Assembly: GCA_963281255.1 (NCBI GenBank)
Contig: OY725498.1
Span: 3,782,001-3,846,000, forward strand
Source: Aphrocallistes beatrix
Taxonomy: Eukaryota; Porifera; Hexactinellida; Sceptrulophora; Aphrocallistidae
Length of the DNA stretch: 64,000 nucleotides
Direction: 5' to 3'
Made by a program: the position numbers and the translations under genes. Positions within the stretch are counted from its first letter, which is position 1, and each line of letters begins with the position of its first letter. The notes below the pieces were generated by a model that was not told where the DNA came from, did not search any database, and was given only the letters and a program-made list of their open reading frames with translations. This document shows positions 46,111 through 57,524 of this stretch, in pieces.

Positions 46111-46539
46111 TAGTTAAATGAAAACGGCCTATCAAGGATTATAATTCATGCCACACAAGGATTTAATACACTAATTACTCAACTTAATTTGGAGCTGTAT
46201 CAGTGTAGTTTCAGTGAAAGAAGAAGGAACTAAGCCAAAATATCTACTCAAGCAATGAAAAAATAATAATGAAAAATCACTGTTTCGCTAAATCTGATTA
46301 CATTTCTATTTACATTAAGATATTTCAGACCTAACTTGAGGTAATGTTCAATATTCCCTTTTTATGAAATGCGACAAACTCATGGTCAACTATTCTACTA
46401 TCAGTCTACTAGTATTAAAAAAAACTACAAAACTACAAAGCATTGTAACTCTAAAGTCAATCAATAAAATACTGAACGAAAACAAAAATAAAACAGAAAA
46501 AGAATAGACACGAACTTGGTAATGTTATAAAATATGGAA

Positions 46540-47790
46540 TTAGAATATCAATAGACGATGGTTGTAACCTACGAAGATGATTCTCCCTCTTGCATCTAGT
46601 GTGACACCAAAAGGACTCTGTATGCTATCAGTGATTTTATGAACTAAATCTCCTTCTTGATTGAATAGAAAAATAGCGTTTTGGTTACGATCTGAAATGA
46701 TAAAGTTACCAGCACCATCTATACAGAATGACCAAGGTTGTTTCAAATGTTTAGAAAGAGAATTGAGAACAGTATTCTGTACCTGAGCTAGGTTATAGTT
46801 GAAAGAATAGAGGAAAGGGTTAGTCCAGTCCAGTACATAAATGTACTCGTTGGTTAGTTTTATGTCAGAAGGAGACTTTAGTATTCCTTTTCCAAACTGA
46901 GACTTGAATAGGAAATCTTTGGAGAATATTTGGACTCGATCATTACCATAGTCACACACAAATATATCTCCATTCAATTCATTGATAGTAATGCCATGTG
47001 GGGATTTTAACTGTCCTTCTCCATTCCCTGGAGTTCCTATCTGTTTCAGAAATGTTCCATTCAAATCATAAACTAACAAACAACCAGCTCCATTCTGAGA
47101 TACAAACACTTTATTTTGATAGAAAGCAATGCAGAGAGGAGTATTCATCTTACCAGCTCCATCTCTATCTCCAAACTTGTACAAATACTTTCCATCTTTG
47201 TCGAATACTTGCACTCTGTTGTTACTCTGATCTGCTACGAAAATATTACCAGTCTGGTAGTGCACTGCTACTCCATAAGGATTAGAGAATTCTCCTTCCT
47301 TACCACCTGATGTCCCTCCTATACTGAATACAGGAGTCACTTTTCCCTCATAATCTACTACAGGTAGGCTAGATGCTACAGAAGTAGAGTTAGTAGTATC
47401 AGTAAGTCTACCAATAGTACCAGCTAACTCCAATATTGTCTTGTCAAAGTCAAGACTGATGTGTTTAGATTCGAACTGAGATTTGAATTCTTTTCGTTTC
47501 TCTGTCATTTGTTTGATCATAGATTCTTGAAGATGTTTAAGATCATTCGATTTGAAGTTTTCCTTAGCAAAATTCAATCCTGTTTCAAGTTCTGTTAGAG
47601 ATTGTTTGTGTTTATCTCTTTCTCTTTTGTAATTATTTAGAATTTCTTCTAATTCGTTTAAAAGTTGTCTCTCCCTCTCTCTCACACAATTCATCAGTTC
47701 TCGGAAACGAGATTCTATTTCACTTTTCACTTTAGAGACTTGATTCTCAAAACTCAATTCTTCAGAAGGAACTACTGAAGCTGTAGCCAT
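46540..47790 (-). CDS. Coiled-coil and NHL-repeat protein (TRIM-NHL-like without RING)
   Basis: 416 residues, one exon. Residues about 15-125 are a strongly charged coiled coil like the TRIM dimerisation region (for example ERERQLLNELEEILNNYKRE). Residues about 150-416 are six NHL-type blades; clear repeats are PYGVAVHYQTGNIFVAD...NRVQVF and PHGITINELNGDIFVCD...DRVQIF. The RING and B-boxes of complete TRIM ligases are absent, and no upstream exon is visible. The NHL propeller probably binds RNA or protein; I cannot say which. A promoter/start fragment of this gene or a paralogue lies at 59168-59240. Confidence 0.85.
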   Translation of the reverse strand: MATASVVPSEELSFENQVSKVKSEIESRFRELMNCVRERERQLLNELEEILNNYKRERDKHKQSLTELETGLNFAKENFKSNDLKHLQESMIKQMTEKRKEFKSQFESKHISLDFDKTILELAGTIGRLTDTTNSTSVASSLPVVDYEGKVTPVFSIGGTSGGKEGEFSNPYGVAVHYQTGNIFVADQSNNRVQVFDKDGKYLYKFGDRDGAGKMNTPLCIAFYQNKVFVSQNGAGCLLVYDLNGTFLKQIGTPGNGEGQLKSPHGITINELNGDIFVCDYGNDRVQIFSKDFLFKSQFGKGILKSPSDIKLTNEYIYVLDWTNPFLYSFNYNLAQVQNTVLNSLSKHLKQPWSFCIDGAGNFIISDRNQNAIFLFNQEGDLVHKITDSIQSPFGVTLDARGRIIFVGYNHRLLIF

Positions 47791-48116
47791 TGATTATAGA
47801 AAATCTAACAAACAAACATGGTTATTCTATTTAAAATGATTACAGTTGAATCGGAAAAACTACATTAGGAAATTAAAAATTGCTCGATAATAGGGCATGC
47901 CTAATTTACGGGACGGGACGGGTCAAGATGCCTAATTTACGGGACGGGACGGGTCAAGATGCCTAATTTATGGGACGGGACAGGATCATTCCGGAAACTT
48001 TGTCAGTACATAATTTGACGGACGGGACAAAAATACCTAATTATACAGTCGAGTCGATTCAAGGTATTGTGACATCGATTAATCGCGAAAACTGCTTAAA
48101 TCTCCAGAAATAGAAT

Positions 48117-48213
48117 CAGGGGCGGTCACAAGAATTTTCTAAACCGGGGCAAGCGGAGAAACAAACTCGGGAAAATGACCCGGATGCCCCCCCCCCCCTT
48201 GGGAACGCCCCTG
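48117..48213. mobile_element. hAT mini-element (nested)
   Basis: The ends are CAGGGGCGG and CGCCCCTG. The flanks AATAGAAT/AGTAGAAT agree at 7 of 8 bases. It holds a run of about 14 C. Confidence 0.75.
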
Positions 48214-48249
48214 AGTAGAATAGTTTTCATACATAGAATTTAGTATTAA

Positions 48250-48311
48250 ACAAGCGCGCTTCGCTTGCTTAATACTAAATTCTAAAAAAAAATCCTAGCA
48301 TTTTAATATAT
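48250..48311 (-). mobile_element. Minimal 62-bp copy of the hairpin-ended type b element
   Basis: On the minus strand it has the type b start (TATATTAAAATGCTAGGATT) almost directly followed by the terminal GCAAGCGAAGCGCGCTTGT. All of the interior is gone. The 16 bases before the hairpin, TAGAATTTAGTATTAA, recur inverted just outside it. Confidence 0.7.
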
Positions 48312-48413
48312 AAGATACTAGTGGTTAATTGGGAATTCTGCTTAATCGGGACAAAGTATCACGACCCAATGTGTTCTGATTATGCGGATTCATTGTACCC
48401 GAATAATTATATA

Positions 48414-48582
48414 CAGTGAAGATTGGATATAACGACGTACTATCGGGCAAGAGAAAAATGTCGTTATTTGTGATCTGTCACTATATCCGATCTTAGGGTT
48501 ACACACAATATACGCTTAGTTCGCTCTGGGCAAGGAAAACTGGTCGCTATTTGCGATTTGTCGTTATATCCAATCTTCACTG
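48414..48582. mobile_element. pogo-like MITE (nested)
   Basis: The ends are CAGTGAAGATTGGATATAAC and its complement with TA on both sides. 169 bp. Confidence 0.88.
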
Positions 48583-48587
48583 TAGTA

Positions 48588-48762
48588 CAGGTGTGTCAAA
48601 CTCGAATCGGATAGTGGGCCAATTTCATAACCCCAGCTCTTCCCCGGCCATGATAGAAACGAATAAATTTAAACTACTGATTCATTCAATTATAATATTT
48701 TTTCGCAACTGACTGGCGGGCCACCTCTGAGCAACCTGCGGGCCACCAGTTTGACACGCCTG
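48588..48762. mobile_element. hAT MITE (nested, abutting the pogo MITE)
   Basis: The ends are CAGGTGTGTCAAAC and GTTTGACACGCCTG. The flanks CTGTAGTA/CTGTAGTG agree at 7 of 8 bases; the left one overlaps the pogo MITE end, so this insertion is later. Confidence 0.85.
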
Positions 48763-49106
48763 CTGTAGTGCATAACTATATTGTGAATTGTAGAATAAAT
48801 ATTGATATAATGAATAACATACATAGTTAATAGAATATACGTAGTCTAGTGAATAATGGGATAACTAAGTGTCACAATACACTGAATCGACTCGATTGTA
48901 TAGTGAGGTATTTTTGTCCCGTCTCGCAAATTAAGTACTGACAAAAGTTTTCCGGAATGATTCTGTCCCGTCCCGGAAATTAGGCATCTTAACTCGTCCC
49001 GTCCCGTAAATTATGTACCTAGATTTTCCGGGATGGTCCCGCCCCGTCCCGTAAATTAGGCATCTTAACCCGTCCCGTCCCGTAAATTAGGTATGCCCCG
49101 ATAATA

Positions 49107-49545
49107 GAGCAATATTGCTAACAAGGTAGGTAGTTGCTGATAAGCGAACTCCACTGTAAATGTTATAATAGTTTTGTAAACCCAGATATTTAAAATTTGT
49201 CCGAATCGTAATTTGGAATATTGTCACTTGTCAGAATGAGGACGCTGCATTTTTCAGAATCTAGAAGTAGTCATTAGTCAGAATTTCCTTTGCTGGCGTG
49301 TCAGAATAAGTTTTATCGAGTTCCGACTTTGTCAGAATGCGAGCTCTACTCTAGTTTCGTGAGAAGGTGGTTGAGTGGCAGTTTTTTAGAATGAATGGGA
49401 GATTGAAAGTCAACATTTTGGAGATGATATATATAAGAAAAGTGTGAAAGGGCAATAGGCGACTTCCTTTTCACCAATAATACACTTTGTCTCTCTAAAT
49501 ATAATAGTTTTATATTTATAGACCAATTTATCATGTATATCCAAA
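49107..49545. other. No gene seen
   Basis: Several GTCAGAAT words recur between 49195 and 49340 at irregular spacing. Otherwise plain AT-rich sequence. Confidence 0.35.
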
Positions 49546-50593
49546 CATAGCCTACTCTAATAATGCCTCACAGTAGACTGAAAATCATGGACTAAGGATG
49601 AAGTAATAGCCGAATGGATTAATACACGATTAGCCTAAAATCGTTAACCATGCAGAATAGGCATTAAGAAAGTATTACCAGCATATATAAACATGGCATC
49701 AAAGTACATATATCCGTTGTCAAAATTTCGATTAGTCATCATATCATTGCGCAACAGGTCATTCTAAGGACAATGTTAGCGATTTTCTAAGCTGTCTTAA
49801 CCCTATTTCTAAATGCTATTAAGGTGTGATTTTTGTGTAGAGCCAAGATTAGTACAAGATGATTTGAAAAATTTAGAAGTTTTCAATGGAATGTTGTTAC
49901 ATTCCTACGTTGCTATGGCCAAGCATTTTGGTCAGTTTGGGCCATTTCATGCAAACTGTAATGATTAGAGCTCTTTGATCGTGTTTGATAGGCAATGGAC
50001 TACTTCCTATTAGGTGATAATACAACTTGAACTTCTAAATTCAACGAGTTTTGTGTTATGGGTTGATTTTAAGAATGTGACCAAAGCACTAAACTGTCGC
50101 ATAACTCTGTAGTCTGTGAATTTAGAAGTTTAAATTGTATTATTACCTAATAGGAAGTCAAATACGATCAAATTTGAAGACCTAGTTATTACGGTTTGCA
50201 GGATATGGCTCAAACTGATCAAAATGCTTTACCATAGCAACGCAGGAATGTAACAACATTCCATTGAAAAATTCTAAATTTTTCAGATCAACTCGTACTA
50301 ATCTTAGTTCTAAACAAAAATTATACCTTAATAACATTTAGAAGTATGCTTAAAACAGCTTAAAAATTGCCAAAATCCTCCATATAATGACTTGTTGCGC
50401 AATGATATGATGACTAATCGAAATTTTGACAACGGATATATGTACTTTGATGCCATGTTTATATATGCTCGTAATACATTCTTAATGCCTATCCTACATG
50501 ATTAACGATTTTAGGCTAATCGTGTATTAATCCATTCGGCTATTACCGCATCCTTGGTTATTTTACTGGGAGGCATTATTAGAGTAGGCTATG
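49546..50593. mobile_element. 1-kb foldback element, copy 3
   Basis: It has the same termini and interior as copy 2. The flanks ATCCAAAC/ATCCAATC agree at 7 of 8 bases. One arm has a short internal deletion near 50157. Confidence 0.9.
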
Positions 50594-50629
50594 ATCCAAT
50601 CTTATATATTGCTCCATAACTGTATAACT

Positions 50630-51285
50630 GCTATAGTATTTAGAGAGAAGTCTACTCATTATCAAGATGGCTATGAATGGAGATTCACGCCTTGCAAAGG
50701 TGGATGTTCTCTCAGGCAAGGATCTTTCTACACACCATCACACTTCCATTGTTGCTGAAATTTCTATACAACTGGAGTGAAGAGATACAGTCACACGCGT
50801 TCTTAGAGAAACACTTGGGATGGAGTCCGAATATTGTTGTAAATTGGAAAAACTTCCAATTAAAGTTAATCCAGAACCTATCGGAGGAGTAGGAACCATA
50901 GCTGAGATGGTGGTGGTTACTGTACCTGATCGTTCAACTGCTATGTTACTACCTATTAAAATTATAGCAAACATTCGTTTTACCTGGAACAACTATATAC
51001 TCTGATGAATGGGCATCTTACAACATTTTGACGCACACAGATTTTCATCACGAGACAGTGAAGCATTCGGAATAATTTGTTGATCCAACCACTGGGGCAC
51101 ATACTCAGAAAATAGAAGGAAGTTGGGGAGGAGCTAAACCAAAGCTGATGAGATCAAAGGCAACTAACCCTGCCCTGCTTGAAACGCATATTGTAGATGT
51201 ATGCTGGAGAAGGAGACACAAGGAAAAAAATTTTGAAACCTTAATTTCCGCAATCAGAAGGATATATCCTGTTGTTTAAATAAGC
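50630..51285 (+). pseudogene. Merlin-like (IS1595/ISXO2-type) transposase relic, plus strand
   Basis: The order of conserved parts is a zinc ribbon remnant (WRFTPCKGGCSLRQGSF; one Cys is Phe), the HLGWSPN helix segment, GGVGTIAE, then after an internal deletion LLPIKIIA, EWASYN, HHETVKHSE, FVDPTTGAHTQKIEGSW. The catalytic IDESKFGK segment present in the copy at 56 kb is deleted here. Several stops. Confidence 0.8.
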
Positions 51286-51352
51286 TTTTAATTTTTTACA
51301 TAATCTAGAAAATTTACATTTCATTCATTTTTACAATCAAATATTAACAGTA

Positions 51353-52594
51353 CGAGGGGAGTTCAATAAGTAATTAGCCTCACTCTCAAAAACTATAATT
51401 ACATCAAGTAGTTGAACTTTATTTTTCAACATAATCGCCTAGGAGATCAATGCACTTTTCCCAACGTTTTACCCAGGTTTCATATCCACTGGAAGAAAAA
51501 ACTATTTACGGCATCGATAACTTCTTCATCACTGTCAAATTTCTCACCACGTAGGTTTTGTTTTAGTCGAGGAAACAGGTGAAAGTCGCTTGGCGCTAAA
51601 TCAGGAGAATACAGTGGGTGAGGAAAGGTTTCAAATCCACATTGACGAATTTCAGCAGTTGTAAGCTTACAGGTGTGAACTGCAGCATTTTCATGGTGGA
51701 GGATCACTCCAGTCCAGCTCTGAGCATGCCACGCCTCTTATCCTTTATATTCTGCCGGAGTTTGGGCACCAGAGGGACGAATAGTAAGTACCGGTAACCG
51801 TTTGGCCACGGTGTACACAATCAATAAGAAGAATGCCTTCACTATCCCAGAAGATTACAGCCATAATTTTCTTCGCGGACCTCGCTCTCCGAAACTTACG
51901 GGGAGGCGGAGAATCAGCATGGTGCCACTCCATAGATTCCTGTTTGGATTCTGGATCATAGTGATGAAGCCATGTTTCATCTGCTGTAACAATTTTTCGG
52001 TGTAATATTGAAGGGTCCTGATGATATCTTGATAAGAGAGACTTGGTGATGTCTACCCTCACTTGCTTCATTTCTTTAGTTAAACATTTGGGGACCCATC
52101 TGGCACAAATTTTATTTAAGAGTAGATGGTCATGTAAAATGCTGACTACGATTCCAATCGAGCACCTTCTTCGAGCATTTCCCTCAACTTGTCCACATTT
52201 TTCTCAGTAGTGACTTCAACAGGCCTCCCTGATCTCGGTTCATCTTGGAGTTGTACCCTACCACGTCTTGTTTCTCCTGCCCAATTTTTTACCGTCGCGT
52301 ACGAAGGAGCTGAATCACCAATAAACGATAACTAGCCTTTGGTGGATGTCCATTGGTGCATTCCCTTCTAAAGTCAAAAACTTTATGACGGCTCTGTATT
52401 CAATTCGGTCGATTTTTGGATAAATTTAGGAGGCTATATATAAAAATAGAGCTGTATGATAATAAATGAATAGATCCAATAGGTTTGCTTTTTTAAAAAT
52501 GAGATTAGGTATGTCAATAAACAAGCTTGCAAAATTTTCTCTACATGATGATAAAGAAAAGTTTGGTAAGCTAAGACTAAATGAACTCCCCTCG
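51353..52594 (-). mobile_element. mariner element with degenerate transposase
   Basis: The ends are CGAGGGGAGTTCA and TGAACTCCCCTCG with TA on both sides. The 1,242-bp length fits a full mariner. Transposase pieces on the minus strand: TADETWLHHYDPE and VIFWDSEGILLID (51745-52071), then ILHHENAAVHT and YSPDLAPSDFHLF (51480-51707). The second catalytic Asp is Glu (HENA for HDNA). Frame breaks and stops in the N-terminal third; dead. Confidence 0.9.
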
Positions 52595-52596
52595 TA

Positions 52597-53293
52597 TAAC
52601 TATATGATACCATTCTAAGCAATATATAAGGAGAATTGAACCTTCTCACTTTTCTCAACTTTTGCTGCCTTAAATTTGGTACAATTTAACAATTTCAGAG
52701 CCTTTAAAAGTATGTATAACTACTAAGGGCATTCAATAAGTTCCAGGAATGACTCTGTATATCTAAATGTGATAGAGATAGGCTATATCCATTTAATCCA
52801 TTGAACTCATTGAAGCCTTGCCTCCTGATTCGTATATAGGCTTGTTCTGTTCTGAAATTTTTTGCTGTTACTCAACTCTATTTATAGACCTCAGTTTTGC
52901 GCACTTGATGCTAATTCCCGTTTTACCATTGAAAATCAATGTATTTATGTTTTCATATATAGATAGTTCTAGGAATTATATAAGAGTAAAAGTTTGAGTC
53001 AGATATGTAAGAACCGATGGGATTAATCGAACGGGAACTAGTCATTTGAATCCAATGAGGCATATTCAAATAGTGTCACTTCTTATGGGATTTTAACCAC
53101 TTTTCGCCACTCAAAATGTGGCAAATAGAGCCCGTGGTCTTAAAGAAATTGATATTGCTTCGCTAGGTAAAAAAGATAGGTCGATGAAAATATCATTGTA
53201 TATGTTATTTTCTATGTAGAATTCATTGCGATGATTTATTTGGCTGTAGAATTGATGATAGCAGCGATATTGATGAACAAAACAGCAAAATCT
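52597..53293. other. No gene seen
   Basis: At 52731 GGGCATTCAATAAGTTCC looks like a lone mariner-type end. Otherwise AT-rich spacer. Confidence 0.35.
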
Positions 53294-53520
53294 ATCCTTA
53301 CTATTAAAACTCGATTAATGTGTATAACGTATATATATATATATATATATATATCTGTAACGAATTGATTGAGGAAACTGCGAGGCGCAGAAAGCTGATT
53401 TTTGGCATGTGGGAGTCTTTTGGCTATGGCTCCAGTAAGTTCTGAGCTCAGAAGAAAATGTCGACTCATCATGGAATTATGACGTCATTGTCACATTTTT
53501 AAAAGTTAAGCAACACAGTT
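53294..53520 (+). mobile_element. Hairpin-ended element type a, 5' part only
   Basis: It matches 24770-24960 closely, including the (TA)n run and the CTGTAACGAATTGATTGA segment, and then stops. Confidence 0.6.
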
Positions 53521-53544
53521 ATTCGAGCATAACTCAGCCATTAT

Positions 53545-53650
53545 AGGATATAATTATATAATAATTATATAATAATTATATAATAATTATATAATAATTA
53601 TATAATAATTATATAATAATCATATAATAATTATATAATAATTATAAAAA
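53545..53650. repeat. 11-bp tandem repeat (ATAATTATATA)n
   Basis: About nine units with one T-to-C change near 53620. Confidence 0.9.
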
Positions 53651-53659
53651 AATTATATC

Positions 53660-54355
53660 TAATATATTAAAACGCTAGGATTTGTTTGTTTGTTTGTTTG
53701 TCTGAATTGATTGACGAATTGGCAAGTCGTAGAGTTATGAAAATTGGCATGTAGGTGTCAAATGATATGACTACGATTAAGTTCTAAGATCTAAGCGAAA
53801 TTTTCACACCTCTGCAAAAAAATGAGAAACAATTTTTCACAACCTTTTCTATACAAAATTAATGACTACACTATCACAATGGAAATTATTGTACGACACT
53901 CCAATACAATGTCATTATTAATAATACTTCAAAGCTACAACTTATGTTTAATATCTTAAATCTATTATAGTGTATAGAAATAAAAAATTATGTGTATATT
54001 TTCACACATATATATACATATTTTCACACCATTTGATGAATTTTGAAAATAATGCTAAAGACTAGCTTCCAACGGTTGATATGGGGTTTTCAGGGGTGTA
54101 GATTTCGAATATAATATTTTCGAGTAGATTTGATAATTAATTTGTTTATTTTTGTTCACGATAGATACATAAAGTAAACAAATTTTTTAAAAAAGGCTAG
54201 ATATTTTCGGATCGATATGAGAAAATTTTTGTTAACCTTTGTTTAAAATATTTATATGAAGTAAAAAAATCCCAGAATAGGTTAGATTGAGTATCTCTAG
54301 GCGCCCGCAGGGCGACTCTGCGGACACGCAGCGCAAGCAAGCGAAGCGCGCTTGT
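53660..54355 (+). mobile_element. Hairpin-ended element type b
   Basis: It begins ATATTAAAACGCTAGGATT and ends with the GCGCAGCGCAAG-type hairpin, like 25219-25993. The last 60 bp are much more GC-rich than the interior. Confidence 0.6.
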
Positions 54356-54563
54356 ACTGAAAATTTACGTAGCTGCATCTATTTGCTACTAAGCTCTAGC
54401 TTTGCTTTTATTTATTGGTAACTTGTTAACTATTAACCGATGCTGTTAGCAGTTAAGTTGTTTCGGGTTTAGATTATGACATATCTTGATGTCAAATGCA
54501 AAAGTCCATTAATTTTCCACAAATGACCATATCTAATGCATATTAAATGGGAGATGATTTAAC

Positions 54564-55635
54564 CATAGCCATAGCCTACTCTTATAATGCCTCACAGTAG
54601 ACTGAAAATCATGGACTAGGGATGAAGTAGTAGCCGAATGAATTAATACACGATTAGCCTAAAATCGCTAACCATGTAGAATAGCCATTAAGAATGTATT
54701 ACCAGCATATATAAACATGGCATCAAAGAACATATATCCGTTGGAAAAATTTCGATTAGTCATCATATCATTGCGCAACAGGTCATTCTAAGGACAATTT
54801 TAGCGATTTTCTAAGCTGTTTTAACCCTATTTCTAAATGGTATTAAGATGTAATTTTTGTGTAGAACCAAGATTGGTACAAGGTGATTTGAATAATTTAG
54901 AAATTTTCAATGGAATGTTGTTACATTCCTGCGTTGCTATGGTAAAGCATTCTGGTCAGTTTGGGCCATTTCGTGCAAACTGTAGAAACTAGGTCTTCAA
55001 ATTTGATCGTGTTTGATAGGCAATGGACTACTCCTATTAGGTGATAATACAACTTGAACTTAAAAATTCAACAAGTTTTGAGTTATGGGTTGATTTTAAG
55101 AATGTGACCAAAACACTAAATTGTCGCATAACTCTGCAGTCTGTGAATTTAGAAGTAAAATTTTTATTATTACCTAATAGGAAGTAGCCAATTGCCTATC
55201 AAATACGATCAAATTTGAAGACCTAGTTCTTACAGTTTGCAGGATATGGCTCAAACTGATCAAAATGCATTACCATAGCAACGCAGGAATGTAACAACAT
55301 TCCATTGAAAAATTTAAAATTTTTCAAATCAACTCGTGCTAATCTTAGCTATACACAAAAATTATACCTTAATAATGTTTAGAAGTAGGCTTAAAACAGT
55401 TTAGAAAATTGCCAAAATCGTGCTTAAAATCACCTGTTGCGCAATGATGTGATGACTAATCGAAATTTTGACAACGGATATATGTACTTTTATGTCATGT
55501 TTATATATGCTGGTAATACATTCCTAATGCCTATCCTACATGATTAACAATTTTTGGCTAATCGTGTATTAATCCATTCGGCTATTACCGCATCCTTGGT
55601 TATTTTACTGTGAGGCATTATTAGACTAGGCTATG
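54564..55635. mobile_element. 1-kb foldback element, copy 4
   Basis: Family termini, with CATAGC doubled at the left. The flanks ATTTAACC/ATTTAACC give a perfect 8-bp target duplication (or 7 if the terminal C belongs to the element). Confidence 0.92.
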
Positions 55636-55901
55636 ATTTAACCTATTTTGCATGTGCTGGCACAATAATTACGTATGCTACTCCTAGAGAAATCGAACTA
55701 GATACGTCTGATTTAGAGTTGGAATCGGAGTCAGACCGGGTTCTGAAAAATATAGGCCCGATTCCAACTAATTATTCGGAAAAAAATTGTTTTATTCATT
55801 TGTATGCTCTTAATATTTAAATTTCTCCTTTTAAAGATCAGTTTTATCAAGTGTTTCACCACTCCTTCTTGTATCACCCAGCATACATCTACAATATGCG
55901 G

Positions 55902-55961
55902 CAGGGTTCAGTGTTGTTTGATTTAAATCATGATTTAAATCAATGATTTTTATCAACCCTG
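55902..55961. mobile_element. 60-bp hAT-type mini-element
   Basis: The ends are CAGGGTT and AACCCTG around GATTTAAATCATGATTTAAA. A common form of tiny hAT derivative. No target duplication seen. Confidence 0.6.
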
Positions 55962-55984
55962 CCGGCGGCGGCGGCCGTCACTGC

Positions 55985-56745
55985 CAGGGTTAGTGGCCTT
56001 TGATCTCATCAGCTTTGGTTTAGCTCCTCCTTCAATTTTCTGATCATCTGCCCCAGTGGTTGGATCAACAAGATCTTCTGAATGCTTCACTGTCTCGTGA
56101 TGAAAATCTGTGTGCGCTAAAATGTTGTAAGATGCCCATTCATCAGATTATATAGTTGTTCAGGTAAAACGAATGCTTGGATAGTAGGTAGTAACATAGC
56201 AGTTGAACGATCCGGTATAGTAACCATCACCATCTTATCTGTGTCTCAATGATACCAAATACCCACTGTCCAGTTAATAGTCTTCTTATATTGTGTACTT
56301 TCCCGAACTTGGATTCATCAATCTCAACTATGGTTCCTACTCCTCCGATAAGTTCTGGATTAACAAGTAACTCTCTCACACAAATGTCTCTGAGAAAGTT
56401 TTTCCAATCTACAACAGTATTCGGACTCCATCCCAAGTGTTTCTCTAAGAACGCATGTGACTGTAACTCTTCACTCCAGTAGTATAGAAACTTCAGCAAC
56501 AATGGAAGTGTGAGATGTGATGGTGTGAAGAAAGATCCTTGTCTGAGAGAACATTTACCTTTGCAAGGTGTGCATCTCCATTCATAGCCATCTTGATAAT
56601 GAGCAGACTTTGTTTGATAAATCTCTTCACCACATCTACATCACATTCTATGTGTCAATGATTATCCCATGACTTCACATTATCAATAGTATCATGTGCA
56701 AGTATCATTATGTCATCAATTACAAAGTTTCCTGGGATGGCGGAA
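55985..56745 (-). pseudogene. Merlin-like (IS1595/ISXO2-type) transposase relic, minus strand
   Basis: It keeps the N-terminal zinc ribbon (CRCG, WRCTPCKGKCSLRQG), the longest open piece 56227-56502 with GGVGTIVEIDESKFGK (first catalytic Asp) and QWVFGIIE, and further on HHETVKHSEDLVDPTTGAD and KIE. Frameshifts and stops elsewhere. Better preserved than the plus-strand copy at 50.6 kb. Confidence 0.82.
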
Positions 56746-57524
56746 AAGGTGATTGGTATTAAAATTGGATTTATTTAGGGTTGAAATATTTGTAAGTTAT
56801 GATTTTATTTATCAAACATCTAGCCAACCTTAGAGACATTAGCACAGTTTGATATGCAAATATATTGTGTTTGTGGCTACGTGTATCAATATTTTCGGTA
56901 ACATTTTAATACATTGCGGTTTTGAAGTACTTTCATGTGTTCGAATAAAACACACAAGTGCACACATACGTAATTAATTAACTTAATTGACTCTTAGTAG
57001 AAACCTATTGATTAAATTCAAAGAAACATTTTGGTTGCTTAGCTATGATCAAATTTGTAAGTTTTCGAATCACGAAATATTTGAATTATTACTTTATCAG
57101 TGGTATATTTCTATAGTTTATGAAATCTGTCTATAACGGATACCTAAGGGACTGGCCAACAATGATTGTTACAGTGAAGCAACCTTTGGAATTCATGAGA
57201 ATCAATGCAAAAATCATTTTAACTCTTCCACTAAAGCTTGACAGTGCCTTTTTCTTTTCAAATCAGTACAAAAAAATTTGAATAAAAACCTGGTGTATAT
57301 TAGGTTTCAAAGGAATAGATTCTGAATCTTATTTTCGAGGACTACGATTGATCATTTTTTTAGATGTAATATCAGTATATCGGCAAAATCTTTTGTCATA
57401 ATTTTATATCGTTAATGCAATGCATTAAAAATAAAAATCGTCAACTTTCCAATTAAAACATGCAAAAACCACATTTAGATGGGAAAGGTAGTTACATCAT
57501 GATTTTAACGTCAAAACAAAGCAA
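56746..57524. other. No gene seen
   Basis: AT-rich spacer without recognised repeats. Confidence 0.35.

Larger units (their letters stand above)
47893..49098. mobile_element. GGGCATGCC-type element hosting four nested insertions
   Basis: It begins GGGCATGCCTAATTTACGGG and ends with GTAAATTAGGTATGCCC. The target duplication is CGATAATA (47885-47892, 49099-49106). The inverted arms extend about 170 bp, including GAGTCGATTC, and contain GGGACGGGAC units. The interior carries elements at 48117, 48250, 48414 and 48588. Confidence 0.88.

Noticed and set aside
50630..56745. Bacterial insertion sequences or contamination because of the ISXO2-type transposases
   Set aside because: Merlin elements of animals carry this transposase. 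The two relics are decayed in place and surrounded by eukaryotic repeats.
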